A stretch of DNA of 64,000 nt from Ensifer sp. Root278 (GTDB lineage Bacteria; Pseudomonadota; Alphaproteobacteria; Rhizobiales; Rhizobiaceae), in NCBI RefSeq assembly GCF_001429285.1, contig NZ_LMJJ01000009.1, forward strand, positions 337 through 64,336. The letters run 5' to 3'. Position 1 is the first letter of the stretch. Each line of letters begins with the position of its first letter. Shown in pieces: positions 24,920 through 33,783 of this stretch. The position numbers and the translations under genes were made by a program. Under the pieces are notes generated by a model. That model searched no databases. It saw nothing but the letters and a program-made list of their open reading frames with translations, and was not told where the DNA came from.

Positions 24920-26527
24920 TCACGGCCCAATGATGATTTGATCGCTCAGCGTTACCTTCTCGAAGTCATTGATCAGAACATCGGCACGTACCTGCCAGGT
25001 GCCCGCCAGCGGTATGTTCACGCGCTCGATCCGCCAATCTGCGTCGCCGCGCCGCGCTGCCGCACGTTTGAACGGCTCGATGCCGGAATCAGGCTTGGAT
25101 AGGACGAGCGTCACCTCCTTGGCGGCAAGCGGTTCGACTTCGCCCGTGGCGAGGTTGATCGATACGTCGACCTCGCCCACCCGTCCGGGCAAGACCTCAA
25201 CGAGGGCCACCGCCTTGTCCGTGTGGATGTGAACGCTTGCAGGCTGAGCCGCCAGAGCTAAGAGCGCGCGCGACGGCGGCGTGAAGCGCCAGCAAGAAAC
25301 GGCGCCGAAGATCAGGACGACGATCAGTGTTTCCGCGGCGATCGAGCGGACCAGCCGCTTCGCCGAAGCCCGATCGCCAGCCATTACCGGTTCCGTCAGG
25401 CACCACCGATTTGCAAGCGCCAACAGAAACAGTCCGACCAGCAACGCCATCTTGACCATCAGCACCTGGCCATAGGCGGTTTCCAGCAGCGCTTGCGGCT
25501 TCTCCACCTGCACAAAGGCCAAGATGAAACCCGCTACGATAAGAACAACGAGCACGTAAGGGATGAAGGCCGAGAACCGGCCGAGCGCCTGAAGAGCCAT
25601 CGGGTCCTTGCGCCGCAACGCGAGGCCCGGGGGAGCCAGCGCTCCAACCCAGAGACTGATCGTTGCGACGTGCAGGAAGACCGCCGGACGCATCAGCCAT
25701 TGCGGCTCGGCTGTCGATGCATGGCCGCTCAGCGACAAGGCGACGGATGACGCGATCAGCGCGGCGAGAGATGACAGTCGAGCAGACCGACCCTTCGCCC
25801 GGAGAGCGATGGCGGCCACACAAAAGGCAGCGAAGGCGGCAATGGCCGTACCGCCGAAGCTCGTTGCCATCGCCGTGGACCAAACGACCGGCTCGACAAT
25901 TTGCGTCACGGAAACGCCCAGTGCATCGAGCCCCTGAAAACCCACAGCGGCAAGTGCGCCGAGGAGCCCTATACCGAGCGCTGCTGCGACGACTTTGCAC
26001 CCTGATCGCGGACCAAAGAGCAGCCAGTGGCGCGAAAACACACCGCCGACGCCGATGAACAGCCCCACGTAAAGCGCGAGCTTCGATAGGAGGAGACCGG
26101 CGCGGACGGCCCAGTCGATCTTGTCTTCCGTCGCGTGCGGAGCGGTGCTGGCCGCGCCGATCGAAAAGACGACCGATCCACCGATCGGATGCCCGTCGGC
26201 AGAGGTCACGCGCCAGCTGAGCACATGTGTGCCGTGCCCAAGATCGGATGGCGCCGCGATCACGACCACTCGATCCTTCAGGTCGAACCGCTCGAGCGGG
26301 ATCGCTGTTCCATCCGGTCTGACGAGCTTTAAGGACAACGGCGAAACCGGCTCGCTGAAGGTCAGCACGTAGACCGATGGCGCGGTGCCGACGACCGCGC
26401 CATCCTGCGGTTCACTTGTGTTGAGCGATGCGTGGGCGAAGGCCGCGGCGGCCTGCATGAGGACCCCGCAGAGCGCGATCACCATCAGCCTCGCAAGACG
26501 AGTGAAGCTCGATGATACGTGCATCAT
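24920..26527 (-). CDS. CopC-CopD fusion copper resistance/import protein (YcnJ-like)
   Basis: The 535-residue protein has a signal peptide ending near AAAAFAHA, so the mature chain would begin with His, as in CopC. The CopC domain (about 31-125: HASLNTSEPQDGAV, LTFSEPVSPLSLKLV, TSADGHPIGGSVVF) is followed by a CopD membrane domain with about eight segments (WAVRAGLLLSKLALYVGLFI onward) and a C-terminal periplasmic tail. It binds copper in the periplasm and probably moves it into the cytosol. GGAG lies seven bases before the first of two ATGs. It is the last gene of a copper unit with DUF1775 and DUF2946 genes. Confidence 0.9.
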   Translation of the reverse strand: MMHVSSSFTRLARLMVIALCGVLMQAAAAFAHASLNTSEPQDGAVVGTAPSVYVLTFSEPVSPLSLKLVRPDGTAIPLERFDLKDRVVVIAAPSDLGHGTHVLSWRVTSADGHPIGGSVVFSIGAASTAPHATEDKIDWAVRAGLLLSKLALYVGLFIGVGGVFSRHWLLFGPRSGCKVVAAALGIGLLGALAAVGFQGLDALGVSVTQIVEPVVWSTAMATSFGGTAIAAFAAFCVAAIALRAKGRSARLSSLAALIASSVALSLSGHASTAEPQWLMRPAVFLHVATISLWVGALAPPGLALRRKDPMALQALGRFSAFIPYVLVVLIVAGFILAFVQVEKPQALLETAYGQVLMVKMALLVGLFLLALANRWCLTEPVMAGDRASAKRLVRSIAAETLIVVLIFGAVSCWRFTPPSRALLALAAQPASVHIHTDKAVALVEVLPGRVGEVDVSINLATGEVEPLAAKEVTLVLSKPDSGIEPFKRAAARRGDADWRIERVNIPLAGTWQVRADVLINDFEKVTLSDQIIIGP

Positions 26528-26571
26528 GCGTGATCTCCGGTCACTTGGCCCTCGCCCCCACGTTGCACTGC

Positions 26572-27102
26572 TCAGTGCCCGCTTTTCTTTTCAAGCAGCT
26601 TGATGCCGGGCGCCGGATATTCGAGATCGTCACCCGACTTGCCTTCTGCCGGGACCTCGATCCAACGCTCGGTCGCGCCATCAGGGCACTCCTGCACCAG
26701 CGGCACGTAGAGTGTCTTGCCGACTGGCAGGCCCTCAGTCAGAAACGCGCGGAAAACAAACTCCTCATATTCGTCGTCGGCCAGGCTGCCGCCCTTCCAG
26801 ACGACCTCCTTCACGCCCTCCTTCATCGGCGTGCCGAAGTAGTCATAGGACTTCTCGTAGGCTCCCTTGACCTTCTCCAGCGTCCAGCCCGGCTTCGGCA
26901 TCGGCTTTGCGGCGATCATGCCTTCCGGGATCTGAACGCGCAGAGCGATGGTCGGCTTGCCGTCGCATCCATGCGGGACGCGGATGACGGCCTTGTAGGA
27001 CGCGCCGACATGCGCCTCCGTTGTTTCGAGCGTGGAGTGGGCAAAAGCTGCCGTGGTGCCTATCGCGATGAAGGCAGCGGTGGTGATGAGTTTCGACAAC
27101 AT
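26572..27102 (-). CDS. YcnI-like DUF1775 copper-binding periplasmic protein
   Basis: The 176-residue protein has a Sec signal (LITTAAFIAIGTTAAFA) with cleavage expected just before HSTLE, giving an N-terminal histidine, the copper-binding feature of YcnI. The body (VGASYKAVIRVPHGCDGKPT, IPEGMIAAKPMPKPGWTLEK, YVPLVQECPDGATERW) follows the DUF1775 pattern, including VPHGC. It likely hands Cu(II) to the CopC-CopD protein encoded 44 bases downstream. Confidence 0.9.
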   Translation of the reverse strand: MLSKLITTAAFIAIGTTAAFAHSTLETTEAHVGASYKAVIRVPHGCDGKPTIALRVQIPEGMIAAKPMPKPGWTLEKVKGAYEKSYDYFGTPMKEGVKEVVWKGGSLADDEYEEFVFRAFLTEGLPVGKTLYVPLVQECPDGATERWIEVPAEGKSGDDLEYPAPGIKLLEKKSGH

Positions 27103-27400
27103 ATGGCTATTCCTTTGAGATTATTGAGCTTGTGTTGGGTCGCGGGAAATCCCCCCGCGGCTGTCAGGGATTGGATGCAGTGATCCGGAAAAGGTTGCCG
27201 ACATTCTTGGTCGGTGGTCGGGCAGCGATCGCACAAGACGGTCAGTGCACGGGTCCCCGTTGGCTCAAGAGCGGCCTGCAGTCAGTCTTGGACCACGCTG
27301 AAGGGACGTCGGGATGCGCCGAAGATCGTCGCGATGGGGCCGGCGGACGCCAGGGGAGGATATCCCTCCCCCCGACATAGGCTGGAGCGAACGCAACCGA
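27103..27400. other. Gap between DUF2946 and DUF1775 genes
   Basis: About 300 bases with no supported gene. A palindrome GGGGAGG-ATATC... CCTCCCC (27353-27370) lies about 30 bases after the DUF2946 stop and could reduce read-through or stabilise the transcript. The two genes may still be one unit. Confidence 0.4.
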
Positions 27401-27790
27401 TCAGGCGAGCAGCCGAGGGGGCGCGCGAGGATAGCCGAGGCGATGTTCGCCCGTCGGCAACGGCTCTGCCGCGGACCAAAACGTGTGCACCGCTGACGCG
27501 ACTTGGTGGTTAAGATCGTCGCCAGGCTGCGGAGTCGCCGCCAAGACCTGCGAGGACACGCAACATCCAAGAAGGCAGCAATCGGCAGCCTTGCCATGGC
27601 CGCCGTCGTGATCGTGATTGCCGTTGCTGGCGTGATCAGCGCTGATGCACAGTGCATTGCCGAAAGCGTCGAGTTGCGAGAAGGCAGGCATCGAGCTGAA
27701 GGCAAATGCGCCGGCGACCGATTGCAGCACGAACAGGCAGGCAGCGATGAATGCCAGTCCCCAACCGTTGCGTCGCCTCACCACAATCAA
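27401..27790 (-). CDS. DUF2946-type small membrane/periplasmic protein with His/Cys metal motif
   Basis: The 129-residue protein has an N-terminal hydrophobic segment (GLAFIAACLFVLQSVAGAFA) and then a His/Asp/Cys-rich stretch (HASNGNHDHDGGHGKAADC followed by CLLGCC). That pattern fits the DUF2946 family, often found beside copper genes. It is the first gene on the minus strand of the copper group, 298 bases before the DUF1775 gene. A role in periplasmic copper binding is inferred from the motif and context; nothing shows an enzyme. Confidence 0.7.
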   Translation of the reverse strand: MIVVRRRNGWGLAFIAACLFVLQSVAGAFAFSSMPAFSQLDAFGNALCISADHASNGNHDHDGGHGKAADCCLLGCCVSSQVLAATPQPGDDLNHQVASAVHTFWSAAEPLPTGEHRLGYPRAPPRLLA

Positions 27791-28109
27791 GCTCCTTCTA
27801 CGCTGTCTCCGAGAATGTCCGGAGCCACCGCATAGCTAGCCGGTACGCCCGCCCCCTTCCTTGCTCCACAGCAAGCATCCGAGTGACGTTCAGGGTATCG
27901 GCCAGTTGAGTGGCGCCATTCTTCGGGCTCCCCGGCAAGAACAGACCTGCCGCAACCAGGGAGCGCGCCGCCGCCTGACAGCGTAATCAAACTTTCATTT
28001 TTCCATCATGCAGATTGGCAAGGACTGTCACACTCAACTGTTAGCAAGCGCCCGGCTTCATTCGTGCCACCGATCCTGGTGTCCGCCAATCTGCAAGGAG
28101 CGTTTTGCA
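27791..28109. promoter_or_regulatory. Divergent promoter region between the copper genes and ugpB
   Basis: A 319-base gap between divergent units. It contains a Pho-box-like sequence at 27992-28009 upstream of ugpB and CTGTCAC/CTGTTAG half sites near 28026. No further gene is supported. Confidence 0.45.
27992..28009 (+). promoter_or_regulatory. Pho-box-like sequence upstream of ugpB
   Basis: CTTTCAT-TTTT-CCATCAT has two 7-base repeats with the 11-base spacing of a PhoB site and matches 11 of 14 positions of CTGTCAT-N4-CTGTCAT. ugp operons are commonly PhoB-controlled, which makes the site reasonable but not certain. Confidence 0.35.
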
Positions 28110-29453
28110 ATGAGAGTCTCCGTCACTACGTCCGTATTCATCGGCCTGATGGCAAGCGTCGCGTTTGGCGCGTCGGCGGCCGCAGCCGAAAAGACGAAGT
28201 TCGAATTCTGGTACGGCCTTTCGGGTGATCTTGGCGAACGTGTCCAGGATGCCTGCAAGAAGTTCAACGACAGCCAGTCCGAGTTCGAGATCGTCTGCAC
28301 CTCTCAAAATGGATACGACACGACCCTGCAGAACACGATTGCCGCCTACCGCGCCAAGAAGCAGCCGGCAATCACCCAGATCTATGATGCCGGCACCCTG
28401 GACATGATGCTGTCGGGCGCATTCGTGCCCGCCAAGAAGCTGATGGCCGACAACGGCTACATCATCGACTGGAACAACTATTTCGGCGGCATCGCCAACT
28501 ATTACGCCACGGCAAAAGGCGAGCTGAATTCCTTCCCGTTCAACTCCTCGACGGCCATGTTCTATTACAACGTCGACGCCTTCCAGAAGGCCGGCATCGA
28601 CTTCAAGCCGGACACCTGGGAACAGGTCGAGGAAGCTGCCCGTAAGCTGAAGGCCGCCGGCTACGGATGCCCGCTCGCCTTCAATTTCGACACCTGGCCG
28701 CTGATGGAGCAGTTCTCGGCCATCCACAACCAGCCGCTCGCCACCAAGGCCAACGGTTACAACGGGTTGGATGCCGAGCTTGTCGTCAACAAGACCAAGT
28801 TCGTCGATCACGTGAAGTTCTTCAAGAAGATGGCCGACGAGAAGCTCTTCGTGGTCAAGACCAAGCAACTCGGCATGGACATCGTCCCCGCCTTCACGTC
28901 CCAGACCTGCCAGATGATACAGACCTCGATCGCCGACCACGGCACGATCGGCAAGACCCTTCCCGAAGGTGTGAAGTGGGAAGTCGCCATGTTGCCCGTA
29001 TGGAAGGGCACGGAGCGGCAGAACTCGCTCGTCGGCGGCGCATCGCTCTGGGTGCTCGCCGGTCGTCCGGAAGCGGAATACAAGGGCGCGGCCGCCTTCC
29101 TCAACTACCTTGCGACGCCGGAAATGGCCGAGTGGTGGTCAACGGTGACGGGTTATATCCCGGTGACCAAGACCGGTTTCGACGCCATGAAGGCCAACGG
29201 GTTCTACTACAAGGCACCCTACAAGGGGCGTGAACTCGCCATCCAGAGCCTGTCCTTCACCCCGACCTCTGAAAACACCCGCGGCATTCGCCTCGGCGGC
29301 TTCACGCAGATCCGCAAGGAGTTCGCGACCGCGCTTGAAGCGATCTTCATGCAGAACGCAGACGTCCAGGCTGAGCTCGACGAGACGGTTGAACGCGGCA
29401 ACGCCGTTCTGCGTCGCTTCGAGAAGACCTACGCCGGACAGACCCTGAACTAG
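28110..29453 (+). CDS. ugpB: sn-Glycerol-3-phosphate ABC transporter substrate-binding protein
   Basis: The 447-residue protein has a Sec signal peptide (SVTTSVFIGLMASVAFGASA, cleavage near residue 27) and a mature part characteristic of UgpB: FEFWYGLSGDLGERVQDACK, ITQIYDAGTLDMMLSGAFVP, and the ligand-site region SFPFNSSTAMFYYNVDAF. It captures glycerol-3-phosphate or glycerophosphodiesters in the periplasm. The ATG at 28110 has AAGGAG about ten bases ahead and starts the signal sequence; an upstream in-frame ATG would add 34 residues without sense. It heads ugpBAEC. Confidence 0.93.
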   Translation: MRVSVTTSVFIGLMASVAFGASAAAAEKTKFEFWYGLSGDLGERVQDACKKFNDSQSEFEIVCTSQNGYDTTLQNTIAAYRAKKQPAITQIYDAGTLDMMLSGAFVPAKKLMADNGYIIDWNNYFGGIANYYATAKGELNSFPFNSSTAMFYYNVDAFQKAGIDFKPDTWEQVEEAARKLKAAGYGCPLAFNFDTWPLMEQFSAIHNQPLATKANGYNGLDAELVVNKTKFVDHVKFFKKMADEKLFVVKTKQLGMDIVPAFTSQTCQMIQTSIADHGTIGKTLPEGVKWEVAMLPVWKGTERQNSLVGGASLWVLAGRPEAEYKGAAAFLNYLATPEMAEWWSTVTGYIPVTKTGFDAMKANGFYYKAPYKGRELAIQSLSFTPTSENTRGIRLGGFTQIRKEFATALEAIFMQNADVQAELDETVERGNAVLRRFEKTYAGQTLN

Positions 29454-29466
29454 CATCTGATCCGCC

Positions 29467-29496
29467 CGGAGCCTGCCGCAACATCGGCGGGCTCCG
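29467..29496 (+). terminator. Hairpin with T-rich tail between ugpB and ugpA
   Basis: A 12-bp stem (CGGAGCCTGCCG / CGGCGGGCTCCG with one G-U pair, 6-base loop) is followed by ATTTCTATTCTT. It begins 13 bases after the ugpB stop and likely allows only part of the transcripts to reach the permease genes. Confidence 0.7.
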
Positions 29497-29528
29497 ATTT
29501 CTATTCTTGCGCATCGGAAATACAACAC

Positions 29529-30419
29529 ATGGACAAGCGTGCGGCCTTTCGCAGCTGGTGGCTGCCCAGCCTATTCGCCCTGCCACAGATCATTTTGATC
29601 CTGCTCTTTTTCTATTGGCCCGCAGTTGCCGTGTTGCGGTGGGCCTTCACGCTCGAGCCGCCATTCGGCGGCGCCGCTGAGTTCGTCGGTTTTGCCAACT
29701 TCCAGGAAGTATTCGCCGACCCGCTCTACTGGAACTCCGTCGGCGTCAGCCTGGCATTCGCCCTTTGCGGCACGCTTGCCACCATTTTCATTGGCCTTGT
29801 TCTTGCCCTTGCTGTCGACCGGCAATTGCCGGGCTCCGCACCGTTCCGGTTCCTCTACATTCTGCCTTACGCGATTGCGGGGCCGGCTGCCGGCATGGCT
29901 TTCCGTTTCATCCTGTCGCCTGAGCGCGGGCTGATGGCATCGGTCAACGCCACTTTTCCGGATTTCTGGAACCCAGCCAAGTACGGCAGCCACGCCCTTC
30001 TCCTCGTCATCGTCGTCTTCGCCTGGAAATGGGCGGGCTACACCTTCATCTTCCTTCTTGCTGGTCTGCAGTCGGTCCCTCGATCGCTGATCGAGGCGGC
30101 AGCGATGGACGGATGCGGCCCGATCCGCCGCGCAGTCGACATCCAGATCCCGCTGCTGGCGCCAACACTCTTCTTCCTGCTGGTCATCATGATGACCGAA
30201 GGTTTCGTCGGCGCCGATACCTACGGCATTGTCGCCCGCACGACGGATGGCGGCCCGAACCACGGCACCGACGTGATGGTGTACCGCATCGTCGAGGAGG
30301 CGTTCCGCGGCTTGAACTACTCCGGCGCGTCGGCCCAGAGCCTCGTGCTCATCGGCCTCATCATGACCTTCACCTTCATCCAGTTCCGCTTCATCGAGCG
30401 CCAGGTCCATTACAAGTGA
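29529..30419 (+). CDS. ugpA: sn-Glycerol-3-phosphate ABC transporter permease
   Basis: The 296-residue membrane protein has about six segments (first LFALPQIILILLFFYWPAVA), the FVGFANFQEVFADPLYWNS region typical of UgpA/MalF-type subunits, and the EAA loop EAAAMDGCGPIRRAVDIQIP near residue 195. It forms the channel with UgpE. It lies 75 bases after ugpB and seven bases before ugpE. Confidence 0.92.
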   Translation: MDKRAAFRSWWLPSLFALPQIILILLFFYWPAVAVLRWAFTLEPPFGGAAEFVGFANFQEVFADPLYWNSVGVSLAFALCGTLATIFIGLVLALAVDRQLPGSAPFRFLYILPYAIAGPAAGMAFRFILSPERGLMASVNATFPDFWNPAKYGSHALLLVIVVFAWKWAGYTFIFLLAGLQSVPRSLIEAAAMDGCGPIRRAVDIQIPLLAPTLFFLLVIMMTEGFVGADTYGIVARTTDGGPNHGTDVMVYRIVEEAFRGLNYSGASAQSLVLIGLIMTFTFIQFRFIERQVHYK

Positions 30420-30426
30420 GGCTTCC

Positions 30427-31314
30427 ATGATCCAGCGGACACCTTTCGCCAACGCGCTGACCTATGGCGTCATGATCTTCGGCTTCCTGCTGCTGATCGG
30501 CCCCTTCATCGTCATCGTGTCGGGCGCCAGCCAGACATTCCAGCAGGTCAACGCCATACCCTTCAGCTTCGTGCCGCAGGACCGCCTCTTCGAGAACATG
30601 GGCGCCGCCTGGTCGCGCGCCAACCTCGGAACAGCGATGCTGAACAGCTTCGTCATGGCCAGCCTCGTCACGGTCGGCAAGGTGGCGCTGTCGGCGCTGA
30701 CGGCCTTTGCCATCGTGTTCTTCAGAACGCCGCTGAAGGGCTTCTTCTTCTGGATGGTGTTCATCACCCTGATGCTGCCGCTCGAGGTGCGCGTGGTGCC
30801 CACCTATGCGGTCGCTGCCGACCTGTTTCAGCCGGTTCGACTGCTGATTTCCGCCGTCACCGGTTTCGAAGTTTCCGTCGATTGGAACCTTCTCAATTCC
30901 TATGCCGGCCTCACCTTGCCGTTGATCGCGACCGCGACCGGAACGTTCCTCTATCGCCAATTCTACCTGACCCTGCCCGACGAACTGGCAGAGGCCGCGC
31001 GCATGGACGGGTCAGGCGCGATCCGCTTTTTCATCGACATGTTGCTGCCGCTCTCGCGCACCAACATGCTCGCACTGACCACCATCATGTTCGTCTATGG
31101 GTGGAACCAGTATCTCTGGCCCCTCCTGATGGTGACGGACCCCCAATACAAGACCACGATGATGTCGCTGGTCGCACTCCTGCCGTCCGACAACGGCACG
31201 CCGGACTGGAACGTGACGCTCGCCGGATCGCTGATCATCATGCTGCCTCCGCTCATCGTCGTTGCCGTCCTGCAGCGGTGGTTCGTTCGCGGCCTCGTGG
31301 CCACGGAAAAATGA
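30427..31314 (+). CDS. ugpE: sn-Glycerol-3-phosphate ABC transporter permease
   Basis: A 295-residue membrane protein with six predicted segments and the EAA loop EAARMDGSGAIRFFIDMLLP near residue 192. The TPLKGFFFWMVFITLMLPLE region and ending RWFVRGLVATEK are those of UgpE/MalG-type subunits. It is the partner of UgpA and is followed by the ATPase gene after 42 bases. Confidence 0.92.
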   Translation: MIQRTPFANALTYGVMIFGFLLLIGPFIVIVSGASQTFQQVNAIPFSFVPQDRLFENMGAAWSRANLGTAMLNSFVMASLVTVGKVALSALTAFAIVFFRTPLKGFFFWMVFITLMLPLEVRVVPTYAVAADLFQPVRLLISAVTGFEVSVDWNLLNSYAGLTLPLIATATGTFLYRQFYLTLPDELAEAARMDGSGAIRFFIDMLLPLSRTNMLALTTIMFVYGWNQYLWPLLMVTDPQYKTTMMSLVALLPSDNGTPDWNVTLAGSLIIMLPPLIVVAVLQRWFVRGLVATEK

Positions 31315-31356
31315 CCCCGCTTTCCCCAAACAGAACAGACAGAGAGGTCCGCGCCC

Positions 31357-32484
31357 ATGGCTGACATCGCAATTCGCGCCGTGCGTAAATCCTACGGAAA
31401 GAACCCCACCCTGCATGGCATCAACCTCGCCTTTGCATCGGGAGAATTCGTCGTGATCCTCGGCCCGTCCGGCTGCGGAAAATCCACGCTTCTGAGGATG
31501 ATCGCGGGGCTTGAGGACATCACCGCTGGCGAAATCGCCATCAACGGCAAGGTCGTAAACAGGCTTGAGCCGCGGGAACGCGGTTGCGCCATGGTGTTCC
31601 AGAACTACGCCCTCTATCCGCATATGACAGTCGCGGGAAACATCGGCTATGCCCTGAAGGTGGCCGGTGTCCCGAAGGCGGAGCGTTTGCGCCGGATCGA
31701 GGAAACGGCGAAGATCGTCGGGCTCTCCGATTATCTCGATCGCAAGCCGGCGGCACTTTCCGGCGGCCAGCGCCAGCGCGTCGCCATGGCGCGCGCGATC
31801 ATTCGCGAACCGAAGGTCTTTCTGTTCGACGAGCCGCTGTCGAACCTGGACGCCAAGCTGCGCGTCATCATGCGGGCCGAGATCCGCAAGCTGCATCAGC
31901 GTCTCCAGGCAACGTCCATCTTCGTCACGCACGATCAGGTGGAAGCGATGACGCTGGCGGACAAGCTGGTCGTGATGAACAAGGGCGTGGTCGAACAGGT
32001 CGGCCAGCCGCTCGACATCTACCACCGTCCGGCAAGCATCTTCGTCGCATCCTTCATCGGCTCGCCGGCGATGAACCTGTTCGAAGCCGCCGTCGACGTT
32101 GACGGCGCCTGCCTGGCGTTCGGCGGCACAAAGATGCCGATAGACCGGGCGCTTGCTGGGCGACTGGGCGCAAGGCACGTCACGGTCGGTATTCGCCCGG
32201 AACAATGTGTCGTTGCGCCTGAAGCAAAAGGCGTCTCGATCAAGGTGGATTTCGTCGAGGAGCTCGGCTCCGGCCGCGTCATCCACTCGGAACTGAATGG
32301 CCATCCCTTCGCCGCCAGTGTTGACGAGCATACGCGCGCCCGGCCGGGCGATCGGATCACCCTGGAGCTCCCTCTGGCGCAATTGCATCTCTTCGACCAG
32401 GAGACCGGCCGGCGGATCCACGTCGATCTGGAGCCCCGCGCCGTCAGCAGTGCCGCCAGCCATCCGACGCTCCAAGCAGTCTGA
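31357..32484 (+). CDS. ugpC: sn-Glycerol-3-phosphate ABC transporter ATP-binding protein
   Basis: The 375-residue ATPase has Walker [10 protein letters not shown], signature [15 protein letters not shown], Walker [13 protein letters not shown] and [15 protein letters not shown], then a TOBE/MalK-like regulatory domain (about 240-360). The N-terminal [20 protein letters not shown] is typical of UgpC. It energises UgpAE. The next gene starts 28 bases later. Confidence 0.92.
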   Translation: MADIAIRAVRKSYGKNPTLHGINLAFASGEFVVILGPSGCGKSTLLRMIAGLEDITAGEIAINGKVVNRLEPRERGCAMVFQNYALYPHMTVAGNIGYALKVAGVPKAERLRRIEETAKIVGLSDYLDRKPAALSGGQRQRVAMARAIIREPKVFLFDEPLSNLDAKLRVIMRAEIRKLHQRLQATSIFVTHDQVEAMTLADKLVVMNKGVVEQVGQPLDIYHRPASIFVASFIGSPAMNLFEAAVDVDGACLAFGGTKMPIDRALAGRLGARHVTVGIRPEQCVVAPEAKGVSIKVDFVEELGSGRVIHSELNGHPFAASVDEHTRARPGDRITLELPLAQLHLFDQETGRRIHVDLEPRAVSSAASHPTLQAV

Positions 32485-32512
32485 TCACTTCAATAAATCA
32501 GGAGAAACCGTG

Positions 32513-33427
32513 ATGAACGACATCATTTCCGCCGTGGGATTCTGCAATCGAACGGGCAAGGGCGATCTTTCGAGCCTTGACGCCTCCTTGCGCGAAATTG
32601 CCGAGACCGGAGCCGACGCCTGCGAGATCGGAATCTATGGCGAAGAGATCGTCAGTGGCGGCCGCATCATCGAAGACCGTGTACAACGCGTCGCCGAGAT
32701 GGCGAAGAAGTACACGTTCAAGAAACTTTCGCTGCACGGCCAGATCGTTTCCAACTTCATGGACCGCCAGCATCACCATCTGCAAAAGAAGGTCGTGAGG
32801 GCGATGCTCGAGCTTTGCGACCGGCTTGGTGCGGGCATTCTCGTCCATCACTCCGGCGCAGCACAGCTTGCCCCCGGAGAGAATGCCGCTGATCTCGACA
32901 AGATGGAACGCGACGCACTTGCGGAGATGGCCGAGATCGCAAAAGGATACGGGGTCCGCATCGCGCTCGAGAACATTTTCACGACAGAAAGCGGCCAGTA
33001 TCGACAGACACCGAGCCAGGTCGCCGAAACAGTGCGAGCGATCGGTTCCAACAACGTCGTCGCGCTCATCGACTTCTCGCATGCTTATATCGAGTCCACG
33101 CATCGCGGGCTGGATTTCCGTGACGAGCTGAGGGCAATGGCGCCCGTGACGGGCCACCTGCATGTTCACGACAGTTTCGGCCTGCCCTATTCCATGAACC
33201 GCTTCTATCATCCGGCCGAAGCCACCGCGCTCGGCATCGGCGATCTGCATCTGCCGATCGGCTGGGGCGACATTGCCTGGGATGACATCTTCTCCGAACT
33301 GACCTTCCTTCCGGATACGACGCTGATCATGGAAATCGGCGCCGAGCGGTTTGCCGATCAGCAACCTGCGTGCCTGGAACGGGCAAGGGGTCTCGCCGCA
33401 GCGGTCGGACTTCGATCCGCCGCGTAA
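32513..33427 (+). CDS. Sugar phosphate isomerase/epimerase-like TIM-barrel protein
   Basis: The 304-residue protein resembles the AP-endonuclease-2/xylose-isomerase-like TIM barrels, with likely metal ligands in KKLSLHGQIV, ILVHHSG, RIALENIFT, VALIDFSHAYIES, HLHVHDSFG and LIMEIGAER. GGAG lies eight bases before the ATG; a GTG just ahead is also possible. It closes the ugp operon where a phosphodiesterase gene (ugpQ) is common. It may hydrolyse or isomerise the imported phosphodiester or its product; the exact reaction is unknown. Confidence 0.8.
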   Translation: MNDIISAVGFCNRTGKGDLSSLDASLREIAETGADACEIGIYGEEIVSGGRIIEDRVQRVAEMAKKYTFKKLSLHGQIVSNFMDRQHHHLQKKVVRAMLELCDRLGAGILVHHSGAAQLAPGENAADLDKMERDALAEMAEIAKGYGVRIALENIFTTESGQYRQTPSQVAETVRAIGSNNVVALIDFSHAYIESTHRGLDFRDELRAMAPVTGHLHVHDSFGLPYSMNRFYHPAEATALGIGDLHLPIGWGDIAWDDIFSELTFLPDTTLIMEIGAERFADQQPACLERARGLAAAVGLRSAA

Positions 33428-33432
33428 TATTT

Positions 33433-33468
33433 CCGGTTGCCCCGCCGCATGTATGGTGGGGCAACCGG
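33433..33468 (+). terminator. Terminator hairpin of the ugp operon
   Basis: A 14-bp stem (CCGGTTGCCCCGCC / GGTGGGGCAACCGG with one G-U pair, 8-base loop) starts six bases after the stop codon of the last gene. The T-run behind it is poor (ATTGC), so it may rely on stem strength. Confidence 0.68.
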
Positions 33469-33677
33469 ATTGCACCCGCTCAAAGCGCACATTCCGGCCG
33501 CGTGTTGCGATAAGGCGGCCCACAGTTCCCGGCAGACCCGCAGTCGGTCAAGAACGACCCTGAGGCGACAAGCACCAGGACCGAGTGAATTGTGGTCGCG
33601 ACTCTAAACGTGCCACCTTGATCAGCAGCCGGGGGGCAATCCAATGACATTCCATATTGCGCACAATAATTGAAATA

Positions 33678-33688
33678 AACGTATACAA
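33678..33688. promoter_or_regulatory. FadR-type palindrome upstream of the AbgT operon (site 1)
   Basis: AACGTATACAA; its first ten bases are the exact reverse complement of the site at 42834. It is one of six related sites in this region and probably binds one of the two GntR regulators encoded nearby. Confidence 0.5.
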
Positions 33689-33783
33689 ATTTGCGCTTAT
33701 CCTGTCGACATTGCCTTCCCTTTCGCCGACACTTGCGGAATAACTTGGCTATCGAAGGCATTTCGAGGATGGGGTAGGACAGC

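Larger units (their letters stand above)
33428..33783. promoter_or_regulatory. Intergenic region: ugp terminator and promoter of the AbgT operon
   Basis: These 356 bases hold the hairpin at 33433-33468, an uneventful middle, and an AT-rich stretch with a FadR-type palindrome at 33678-33688 about 100 bases before the AbgT gene. No further gene is supported. Confidence 0.5.

Noticed and set aside
24537-24923. 128-codon minus-strand frame ahead of the small membrane gene
   Set aside because: Ser/Arg-rich composition, no ribosome site, no recognisable pattern, and it overlaps both a better small gene and the CopC-CopD end.
28026-28045. CTGTCAC and CTGTTAG as a Pho box upstream of ugpB
   Set aside because: The repeats are 13 bases apart start to start rather than the 11 required for a PhoB site; the site at 27992 fits better.
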